Assembly (NCBI GenBank): GCA_039105265.1 | Contig: JAPFFF010000009.1 | Location: 620,001-684,000, forward strand | Direction: 5' to 3' | Length of the DNA stretch: 64,000 bases | Source of the DNA: Tritrichomonas musculus | Lineage: Eukaryota; Parabasalia; Tritrichomonadida; Tritrichomonadidae | Shown here: positions 10,442-17,802 of the stretch, piece after piece | Layout: each line of letters opens with the position of its first letter | Numbering within the stretch: the stretch's first letter is position 1 | The notes under the pieces: model-generated | What the model saw: the letters and a program-made list of their open reading frames with translations, nothing else | Databases searched by the model: none | Told to the model about the DNA's origin: nothing | Translations under genes and position numbers: made by a program

Positions 10442-10482
10442 CTTTTAAATCAGGTAAAAATAATTTTTATAATAATTATAAA

Positions 10483-10842
10483 ATGTCTGTTGTAAAAACT
10501 TATTATTATGTACAAGGTGCAGGATTGAGCCCAACAAAATATTATGAAAGAAAATTTCCTCATCAATTCATAATAAGTCGGAACCCTAAGTTTATTCATG
10601 TTATTCATTGTAGATGCTTATTTAGTGATTCTATTGTAGGCGATATTATGTTACATTGTTCATTCATAGAAAGAGATAATTATTTAGATTCGTTTGTGTG
10701 CTTTACCAACACTATATTAACTAAATACAAAAAGTATGAAGTGACGAAACCTAAAGATACATTCAAGATATGGTTTACTGACTTAAATGGTAATCTTATT
10801 AATGTTCAACAGTTTGTATTAGAGCTAATGTTAGAGTTTTGA
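10483..10842 (+). CDS. Unrecognised small protein of element K (119 aa)
   Basis: The start is set at the ATG at 10483, downstream of the AT-rich divergent spacer; the open frame extends upstream only into the neighbouring gene. The product starts MSVVKTYYYV and ends in WFTDLNGNLINVQQF followed by a hydrophobic tail, a pattern of alternating beta strands. It may be a small structural protein by position between the fibre-like gene and the KilA-N cassette, but no family is recognised. Confidence 0.5.
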   Translation: MSVVKTYYYVQGAGLSPTKYYERKFPHQFIISRNPKFIHVIHCRCLFSDSIVGDIMLHCSFIERDNYLDSFVCFTNTILTKYKKYEVTKPKDTFKIWFTDLNGNLINVQQFVLELMLEF

Positions 10843-10904
10843 AGTAAAAATGAATGATTAAAAAATGACTGAAAACATTAATATTTTTGCTTTCCGTAAG
10901 GTAA

Positions 10905-10992
10905 CCCGGGTAGTCCGGGTAGTCCAGGTAACTTGGGTTACTACACTTATAGAAATTTTAATGGGCACAAGGCAAAAAGGCACACATTTATA
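10905..10992. repeat. Left arm of the inverted repeat bounding the KilA-N cassette
   Basis: About 88 bases, pairing in inverted orientation with 11932-12022. Shared blocks are the GTAACCC/GGGTTAC and TAGTCC repeats, ACTTATAGA, and GGGCACAAGGCAAAAAGGCAC (exact apart from a base or two at its edge). TAGTCCGGG is repeated in tandem in this arm. These GC-rich patches stand out from the AT-rich surroundings. Confidence 0.8.
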
Positions 10993-11017
10993 CCAAAATC
11001 CAAAAATAAAACTAAGT

Positions 11018-11647
11018 TTATTTATTGAATTCAGGAAAATATGTATCGACAAATCTACCCCATTCACTTAATTTTTGTTCTTGTTCGATTAACTTTTCTT
11101 TAATCTCTTTATAATCATTTATACATCTTCGTAAATCGTCCTGCTCCCATTGATCTAATTCATACACTTTATCTCTATATCCCCAACATTGATTTTCTAG
11201 AGTTTGTGTTTGAATCGATGGAGCAATTTGTTTTGCAACATCAACAAATACAGGTTTAGCATTCTCTACCGTATCAGGTAATTGTTTTTCATTTAATACC
11301 TCATGGACTTTATCATTGATTGAATCCATTATTTCAGCAACGATGAATGCGTAATCAACGGAACAGTATTCAGCAACAAAATGAACTAATTTAGGATGGA
11401 TATATTCTCCTTGATACTTCGGAGCCACTTTTTCAAGAAAATATGAAGGTGGTCGAATTATACCACCTTCGGAATAACGACGTTCAAACGCATTTTTGAC
11501 CGATTTCCATGATTTTGTATTCTTGTAATGTCTCCATTGTTTATTATTCGACGAACACATTTGTGAAGCGTTAACGTATCCGTCAATGGTATTGATAATG
11601 ATTTCGACACCGTTGTATGTTTTGACTTCGAAGTTGTAAGCTGTCAT
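11018..11647 (-). CDS. KilA-N domain protein (209 aa)
   Basis: The first 105 residues form a KilA-N domain, a DNA-binding fold found in large DNA viruses, phages and trichomonad genomes. Visible hallmarks are DGYVNASQMC, the WRHYKNTKSW segment, and the GEYIHPKLVHFVAEYCS block followed by a helix ending IMDSIN. The C-terminal part (about 155-200) is charged and probably coiled coil (KEIKEKLIEQEQKLSEW). The start is the ATG whose complement ends at 11647, preceded by an A/T-rich stretch. A role in regulating or binding element DNA is likely, but the target is unknown. Together with the tRNA-like unit it is enclosed by inverted repeats, suggesting it moves or moved as a cassette. Confidence 0.9.
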   Translation of the reverse strand: MTAYNFEVKTYNGVEIIINTIDGYVNASQMCSSNNKQWRHYKNTKSWKSVKNAFERRYSEGGIIRPPSYFLEKVAPKYQGEYIHPKLVHFVAEYCSVDYAFIVAEIMDSINDKVHEVLNEKQLPDTVENAKPVFVDVAKQIAPSIQTQTLENQCWGYRDKVYELDQWEQDDLRRCINDYKEIKEKLIEQEQKLSEWGRFVDTYFPEFNK

Positions 11648-11732
11648 ATTTATTAATTTATAAAAAATAAAAATAAATAAAAAACTAAGTCAAAAATAAT
11701 TTCTTCATGTTTTAACTTTTTTATTTCTTCAT

Positions 11733-11837
11733 GAGAACGTAGTATAAAGGTATTATGCCGCCCCGGGGGGATTTATTCCCATGTTCACATATCAGTGACT
11801 TGGCGGATAGATGTTGGTTCGAGTCCAACCGTTCACC
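11733..11837 (+). tRNA. tRNA-like RNA polymerase III unit with interrupted anticodon loop
   Basis: An A box (TAGTATAAAGG, 11740-11750) and a perfect B box (GGTTCGAGTCC, 11816-11826) fit the pol III consensus. A tRNA fold can be drawn. The acceptor stem is 11733-11739 with 11830-11836 (six of seven pairs). The D arm is 11742-11756, including the GG of the D loop. The T arm is GTTGG/CCAAC around TTCGAGT. The anticodon stem is CCGCC (11758-11762) with GGCGG (11802-11806). The two halves of that stem are 39 bases apart, so a 7-base loop would need an intron of about 32 bases. A T-run follows at 11845-11850 as terminator. The anticodon cannot be assigned, and the usual T at position 33 is not obvious, so it may be a tRNA-derived RNA or a relic. 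Confidence 0.55.
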
Positions 11838-11931
11838 TTAAAATTTATTTTTTATTAATTTACACTCAAAAATTCAAAGTATTTTACTGTTTTTTCATTA
11901 ATTTTCATCATTTTCATGTGTTTCTGTCTAA

Positions 11932-12022
11932 AATTTGTGCCTTTTTGCCTTGTGCCCCTTAAAAAATCTATAAGTTTTGTAACCCGGGTTACATGGACTA
12001 CCGGACTACCAACGAAAAATAA
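11932..12022. repeat. Right arm of the inverted repeat bounding the KilA-N cassette
   Basis: Inverted partner of 10905-10992. It contains a perfect 14-base palindrome, GTAACCCGGGTTAC, at 11979-11992. Between the arms lie the KilA-N gene and the tRNA-like unit. Confidence 0.8.
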
Positions 12023-12069
12023 ATTTTACATCAATTTTCAACATAAACGACAAAAATAAAGTAAGAGCT

Positions 12070-13785
12070 TTAAAATAAGTGATCAGGAATATTTGTTCCA
12101 TGATAAACGAGACCATTATTGGCATCTATTGTAAAGAATGTATCCTGACAAATCCAAAGTTCTGCTGGTGGCGGATGTTGGGTAGAATCAACAGTACCAT
12201 CATCGTTAACAAGAAAGTTGTAATATGTGTCGTTAACACCTTTGAACATAGGTTTTCCTCTAAATGTAACAGGAACATTATTGTTTCCAAAATCGACACC
12301 ATCAAATGTATATCCAGCGTTTGATCGTTCAAGTTGAAAATTGATTCCAAAGCTTGTTCCATCACTTCTGCAATTAGATCTACGTTTACCATAATCTAAA
12401 CTTCCTTCAGTCATATCATTAAGTGGATCAGTAAATGAATTCTCGAATTCTTCAGTTGCTTCTAAAGATCCATCAAGTTCATTAGCGACAAGTTGAAGTT
12501 GATAGAAACGTGACCCAATTGTTTGTAGTTCAGTGTCAGGAATGGCGTGTTTATTAACAAATAATTGAACATTTTAATACATGATATTATCGAAACATGT
12601 TGCATCATTTGAATGTTTAGGAAATACAACAGTGATATTTGTTACTGAATTAAGAGCTATATCAGTAGTTGTATCAATACCATTTGGACCAGCAGCGTTA
12701 GGAAAATGTCTACGATCAAGTGATTGTGATTGAATAATAATTGGTTTTTGAAGAAGTTGTCGTAATTGTTCCATTACATGTGATTTAACACCAAATCCAC
12801 CAATAGTGGTTCTCATTTGTTCAACAATACAATTTGTGATAGAAAGAGTAACACTTGAAATGCCATATGAATATGTTCCATCATCTTGAACCATTAATTT
12901 TCTTTTTTCTTTAAGACTAAGTGATTCTGTGTCATCACTTGAAGTTGATTTAGTGATTGAAGAGATGATTCGAGCAGCATTACCACATTGAGTGAATTTA
13001 TTTGTGATTCCATAATAGTCTGGTAACTTGACGGACATAACATCACCGTTCCATGTTTCCAAGGCATCTTTAACTACAGATGGTGATATTGGTGCCCAAA
13101 CAAAAGCGTCAGTAGAAGATTCAACCAATTCTTTTAATTCACCACATATTGCATTAGGGTATAACATGAATGCTTGATATTTGAGTAAGTCAGTGTAAGG
13201 AATGACTAATTCCATAGTGTATGAATGCTCACGACCGTCAGCTAATTCAGAAAGTGGAATATAAATACCACAAACTGATTCAGAAAATGATGAAACATTT
13301 TTCCATGTTGAATGACTGTATTTGGCAGTAGATTTTTCAGAACGTGGTTTAAGACAATTATAAGCAAATTGTTCACGAATAGCTTCACTTTGTGTGTTTT
13401 TACACATGATATTATTGCAGATGGAATCAAGTTTACTAAAGAATTCAGCAGAATTTTTGAGACCAACGAAGACACGAATCAATTTCTTAATATCATTATC
13501 GAATCCTGCTAATGTTTTATCAAGTTTGACATAAAGTTTGAGTTTGACGCTAATAAATGATTTCTCCATTTGTGTAATTGGGAAGTTTTCAGTTGTGAGA
13601 TGTAGATATGATTTGGTACCAACTGGATGTGGACAGTTTGAATCAAAACATTCAAAAGTTTTCCAGTTAAAGTAATGATCTCCTCCATTTACTTGAACAA
13701 GATTAGCGACTTGATCTTGAAAGAATTTATACAAATCACCTTCAGCATTAGTTAGTCCTTTTGTTGCAGCGTTTGCGTATGTCAT
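12070..13785 (-). pseudogene. Capsid-like protein gene of element K, broken
   Basis: The main open stretch (12574-13785) encodes 403 residues. A further coding-looking stretch of the same gene region reaches 12070. It is broken, with about one break. Visible content is beta-rich, with a hydrophobic strand pattern such as FISVKLKLYVKL near 80 and SVTLSITNCIVEQMRTTIGGFG near 310, no membrane segment and no catalytic motif. A total size above 500 residues and a place beside the packaging ATPase and the small amphipathic protein make a major capsid protein the best guess, which is inference. It is not visibly similar to the capsid candidate of element B. It is divergent from the gene at 13855 across 69 bases. 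Confidence 0.55.
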
Positions 13786-13854
13786 TTATGTATAAGAAAA
13801 AATAAAGAAATTATAATTTTAAATTTGTGATTTTTTGTGATTAAGAAATAAGTA

Positions 13855-14163
13855 ATGGCTTTTGGAAGTTGGTTTAAAAATTTAGTTCAAGGAGCGAGTA
13901 AAATATTACGAAAAGTTGCACCAGTAGCAAGAAAAATCATTGGGGGAATTCAAAAACTTGCACCAATTGTAGGTCCAGTTATTGGCGGAAGTGCTGGTAA
14001 ATTAATAAGTGATGTTGGGAAATTTGCAGGAAAAGTTGAAAAGGTGCAAAGCGCCGCGGACAAAGTCCTTGGCTGGAATACAGTCTCAAAATTAAATGCA
14101 GATCCAAGGTACTTGGTGAGCAATAGCGACCGTTTCGCACAGCCTATGTTAAAGAATTTATGA
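13855..14163 (+). CDS. Small amphipathic, Gly/Ala/Lys-rich protein of element K (102 aa)
   Basis: The N-terminal 75 residues form one long amphipathic pattern of Lys, Ala, Gly and Val (FGSWFKNLVQGASKILRKVA, then GGIQKLAPIVGPVIGGSAGK). This is the look of membrane-active or internal virion peptides such as adenovirus pVI. A similarly built protein is encoded at 48651-49169 in element B, also near the packaging ATPase. The next 200 bases up to 14383 have no separate recognisable gene, though they still look coding in composition. A virion-internal or membrane-lytic role is inference. Confidence 0.55.
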   Translation: MAFGSWFKNLVQGASKILRKVAPVARKIIGGIQKLAPIVGPVIGGSAGKLISDVGKFAGKVEKVQSAADKVLGWNTVSKLNADPRYLVSNSDRFAQPMLKNL

Positions 14164-14383
14164 GTACAATCGTTTCCGTATTTCTTCAGTTAATGGTGGG
14201 TCTATATTTAATGAAGGGGAAAGTTTAACAACACGAATGAGTAGATTTATGAATTCAATGATTGTGAGACAACCGAGAAACAAATTTGATAGATTCATTT
14301 TAATAATTAATTTTTAATATTAACTAAAAATTTTTATTTTTGTTTTTAATTAAAGATATTTGATCAGAAATATTTCATAATTC

Positions 14384-14725
14384 ATGGAATTACAAGTTAT
14401 TGAACCTATTAAAAACTACTTAAAAGAGTTTCATTCACCAGAAGAGTTTAATGTATGGTACATGAAAAATAAAGATGAAGTTGATAAGCTAACGACTCAC
14501 AAATTAAACAAAATGTATAAAATTGATGATTATAGAATAACAAAAATAAAGGGTGTGTTGATGTTGAAGAAAGACAGAGTTAAAAAATGTGACGAAGAAC
14601 AAAAAGATAATAGTGGTGATATTGAAGCATTATACTCAGAAGTGAAAACATTAAAAGAAGCATATTGTGAACTCAAGAATAAATTAAACCAACTGATAGA
14701 ATTAGTGAATAAAAATATGATGTAA
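14384..14725 (+). CDS. Unrecognised protein with C-terminal coiled coil, element K (113 aa)
   Basis: The N-terminal 60 residues (YLKEFHSPEEFNVWYMKNK, then LTTHKLNKMYKIDDYRITKI) look like a compact helical, possibly DNA-binding domain. Residues 75-110 form a coiled coil (LYSEVKTLKEAYCELKNKLN). It ends 4 bases from the convergent ATPase gene. The family is not recognised. Confidence 0.5.
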   Translation: MELQVIEPIKNYLKEFHSPEEFNVWYMKNKDEVDKLTTHKLNKMYKIDDYRITKIKGVLMLKKDRVKKCDEEQKDNSGDIEALYSEVKTLKEAYCELKNKLNQLIELVNKNMM

Positions 14726-14729
14726 TAAT

Positions 14730-15569
14730 TTATATTTCAATGTAAGTATCACCACCATCAGTACAATTAACATATAAGTAAGGATGTTTGTCAGGATTAT
14801 TTTTCTTATATTGAGCCATTTTTCGATACATTTCATAAAAGTCATCAAAGTTAAGATTAGATGCAGATTGTGAGTAAATATAACGTAATTGCTGTTTATT
14901 GAAGCAAGGGAATACGAATAAAGTTGTGATTTCATTCTTGATATGAGGTTTGAGACCTTTCCAGCCTTGAATTAGTAAGAAGTAGGTAATGTTGGTATGT
15001 CTACATCGACGTAATTGTTGACTAAAGAATGATTCTTCTGATGAAAATAATTTACTGTTACTAATATCGTCAAAAAGGACTAATGTATGAAGGAAAGGTT
15101 TACTGAAATCTTTAATGTTAAGAGTTGTGAATAAGTCATCACGTTGTTCATCTATGATTTTGTCTTCAATGTGTTCTCGCTGAATGAGATAGTATAAATT
15201 TTTAGCAGCAATGAGAGTATTTATGAATTCAACTGAATCTTTTTCACTAATGGTAACATGAGGAATTTTGATTAAATGTTTCAATGATTGAAAAGATTGG
15301 TCATTCTCATCACCGTTTTTAGTTACATACACCAATAAATGAAAGACTGAGCTTTGGGATTCAGTATTTAATAGTGAAATTTTAATAATTTCCTCGAGTG
15401 CAACAACAGTTTTACCTAAGCATTGTTTACCAACTATTACATTTACTGAATTATAACGGACTTTGATATCAGGATGTATTTCTTTAATGAGATTATCAGT
15501 GCTTTTGTTTGAATTCAAAGCTTTTGTAACTTGTGTGTGAACTGTTAATCCTATATTTGCATTATTCAT
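14730..15569 (-). CDS. DNA-packaging ATPase of element K (279 aa)
   Basis: The Walker A motif is GKQCLGKT near residue 50 and the Walker B motif is HTLVLFDDIS near residue 160. The arginine-containing segment QQLRRCRHTNITYFLLIQGW follows, as in A32-like FtsK/HerA packaging ATPases of double-jelly-roll viruses. It would pump element DNA into the capsid. The 279-residue length is typical of the family. It is related in plan, but not closely, to the ATPase of element B at 47770-48633. The start is the ATG complementary to 15567-15569. Confidence 0.85.
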   Translation of the reverse strand: MNNANIGLTVHTQVTKALNSNKSTDNLIKEIHPDIKVRYNSVNVIVGKQCLGKTVVALEEIIKISLLNTESQSSVFHLLVYVTKNGDENDQSFQSLKHLIKIPHVTISEKDSVEFINTLIAAKNLYYLIQREHIEDKIIDEQRDDLFTTLNIKDFSKPFLHTLVLFDDISNSKLFSSEESFFSQQLRRCRHTNITYFLLIQGWKGLKPHIKNEITTLFVFPCFNKQQLRYIYSQSASNLNFDDFYEMYRKMAQYKKNNPDKHPYLYVNCTDGGDTYIEI

Positions 15570-15621
15570 TTATGACTTGATAAAAATAAATTTATGACTC
15601 AATCAAGTCTGTCATTTATGT

Positions 15622-17070
15622 CTAAAATTCATCATTTTCGTCTTCAGGAAGTGTTGGGTACGCTTGATTAGTACCATAGTCAGGATGATTTACTGGTGCA
15701 GTTGATGAAAAGTTAGTTGGGACAACAGGACGTGAACCTTCAGCAAAGCAAGCACTGATTAATTCATCTTTGGCAGAAGATGCAGCAGCACTGATTTGTT
15801 TCTTAATTTGATTAACAACATCAGTAGAGATTTTTCCATCTTGTGTTTGGTTTTGACTGAATGTATTAGTCGCAAGAGTTACCAATGAGTCTTTATTGAT
15901 ACCAAATTTACTTAATTCAACAGCAACATCACTAGGATTCAAATTTATACTATAATTTTGTTTAACCCATTGAATAAATCCATTTTCGTATTTCTTTGTT
16001 GACATCTTTGACTTAAACTTCTTATAACGTTCAAATGGATCATTTGTTTTTTGTCTAATCTTATTAACTTCACCAACAATTTCTGGAACTGGATGATTCC
16101 ATAATATAGATAACAATTGAACCCAATGACAAGCAATAATGGTTGTATAAGGAACACAACTATTAATAGCCTTAAATAATTTTTCATCTTGAGCTACGGG
16201 TGTGTCACTTAATAATGTTCTAACATATTGTTTGACATAATCGGTTACAAGTCGACCAAATATATGATATGCAGATCCTGATAATTTATAACCAGCAGCA
16301 TTCCATGCATTAACAAAGTTAGTATAAACATAATTGCCATTTTGATCATGTCTTCCTTTGAATTCGTGACTGAAACCACTAAATCCTCCAGCAGCATGTC
16401 TTTTATCTTTGGTAGGATTTTCATCAAGGAATTGTTTACGTAATGGATACTGGGATTTCTGTAATGTCCAACCGTTAACCATAACTGGTTTTCCATAATT
16501 GTCGTAAACAACTGTATCAGGTATGTTATCATTATTGATGTCAACATCAGATTGAGGTACTGGGTATTTATGTTTGGCTGCCCATTCTTGAGCACCTTTT
16601 AAATTTACAGCATTACGAACTAAATGAAAGTCCTTCTTTTTGTTAAGAACAACATCTCCTAATTCATACATAGCTGGGTATTGTGTTTGCCATGTATTCA
16701 AATCACCAGGTTGTGCTACACGAGTTACTTTCGTACGTCTACTCATATTTAATAATGGGAAAAAATTTAAATTATTATCTATATTTTGTTTATTAAAAGT
16801 TTTTGGTGTTATTTTTCTAGTTAATCTAGAAATAAAATTTGAAATTGATTTATCATTTATTCTCAAACCTTCATGTTGTGCATATTTGTTATCATTTAAA
16901 AATTTCATTAAATTTGAAACTGAACCTTGCCATGAAGGCGACTCATGAATGGTAACGTGGTGCTTTGCACCTTGGACGTAGACCTTAAGTTTTTCATTAA
17001 TTAATTCAATATATTTATTAAGTTTATCAAGTTTAATACCTTTAAAATTTTCTCTATTTAATTTTAACAT
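15622..17070 (-). CDS. Unrecognised 482-residue protein of element K
   Basis: The first ATG of the open frame is complementary to 17068-17070, after an A/T-rich leader; the frame runs nine codons further without an ATG. Residues about 175-200 hold DINNDNIPDTVVYD, a calcium-loop-like DxNxDxIxD sequence, followed by GKPVMVNGW and KSQYPLRKQF. The N-terminal 110 residues are basic and rich in Asn and Lys. The C terminus is acidic (PEDENDEF). No enzyme motif or membrane helix is seen. As the largest gene of the minus-strand cluster next to the ATPase, it may be structural, but no family is recognised. Confidence 0.55.
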   Translation of the reverse strand: MLKLNRENFKGIKLDKLNKYIELINEKLKVYVQGAKHHVTIHESPSWQGSVSNLMKFLNDNKYAQHEGLRINDKSISNFISRLTRKITPKTFNKQNIDNNLNFFPLLNMSRRTKVTRVAQPGDLNTWQTQYPAMYELGDVVLNKKKDFHLVRNAVNLKGAQEWAAKHKYPVPQSDVDINNDNIPDTVVYDNYGKPVMVNGWTLQKSQYPLRKQFLDENPTKDKRHAAGGFSGFSHEFKGRHDQNGNYVYTNFVNAWNAAGYKLSGSAYHIFGRLVTDYVKQYVRTLLSDTPVAQDEKLFKAINSCVPYTTIIACHWVQLLSILWNHPVPEIVGEVNKIRQKTNDPFERYKKFKSKMSTKKYENGFIQWVKQNYSINLNPSDVAVELSKFGINKDSLVTLATNTFSQNQTQDGKISTDVVNQIKKQISAAASSAKDELISACFAEGSRPVVPTNFSSTAPVNHPDYGTNQAYPTLPEDENDEF

Positions 17071-17140
17071 ATTCTTTATATAAAAATAAATTTTCACATT
17101 TACGTTATTAAAACATGTAGCCTTTGGCTGCAGAATTCTT

Positions 17141-17638
17141 TTAGAATTCGTCTGGGTCTATTTCATCTTCGTTTATGTTACATTTACTAACTAATTCGTT
17201 GATTACTTCAACTTTAGCATCAGACCTATTTTTAATGAATTCATTAAGTTTATTTTGATTTTCACATTCTTTTACTACACATTCATGATAAAATGATGTT
17301 TTATAATTTATTCTATCAGCTTTAATATAAGCTTTCATTAATCGTATTTGTGATCCTGACGTTAAGACACTGAGGGTGCTTTGCACCCCGGGTAGAGCCC
17401 AGGCACGTTTAGGAATAGTTAACCATTCACAATGAGGGAATAACTCTCTAAATTCTTTATATGCCATAAATTTTTGGGTATTATCTTTATAAACTAATGA
17501 AAGAAATAATATCTTTACGTTCATTTTGTATTTATAGAATTTATCAGTTATGAAGTCATCAAAATATACTTGAACTGCTTTAAGTTCTGATTCAGGAAGT
17601 TTTTCGAATAACTTATTAATGTTGATGTATTCACTCAT
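17141..17638 (-). CDS. Unrecognised 165-residue protein of element K
   Basis: Mostly helical, with charged ends; the central part contains PHCEWLTIPKRAWALPG and the C terminus is acidic (NEDEIDPDEF). It is read in the same direction as the genes at 15622-17070 and 14730-15569. No family is recognised. Confidence 0.5.
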   Translation of the reverse strand: MSEYININKLFEKLPESELKAVQVYFDDFITDKFYKYKMNVKILFLSLVYKDNTQKFMAYKEFRELFPHCEWLTIPKRAWALPGVQSTLSVLTSGSQIRLMKAYIKADRINYKTSFYHECVVKECENQNKLNEFIKNRSDAKVEVINELVSKCNINEDEIDPDEF

Positions 17639-17676
17639 TTATATAGAAATAAAAAATTTGAAAAATAAATTTTAAA

Positions 17677-17802
17677 CTAATTTAAAAATTTTTGAAAACG
17701 TTTAAATATTCTTTTCATATCTTTTGGCATAATTTCTGAATTTGGATATGCTTTCATTTCACCAAAATCATTTATGTGCTCGTAATAGTTTTCAGTAGTC
17801 AT
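17677..17802 (-). CDS. Tiny gene of element K (41 aa)
   Basis: An ATG-started frame of 41 codons encodes MTTENYYEHINDFGEMKAYP followed by a basic, helical end (MKRIFKRFQKFLN). It lies just upstream of the 165-residue gene in the same direction, with the same A/T-rich leader that precedes its neighbours. Its coding-like composition contrasts with the stop-rich DNA to the right, so it probably is the last gene of the element. Function unknown. Confidence 0.45.
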   Translation of the reverse strand: MTTENYYEHINDFGEMKAYPNSEIMPKDMKRIFKRFQKFLN

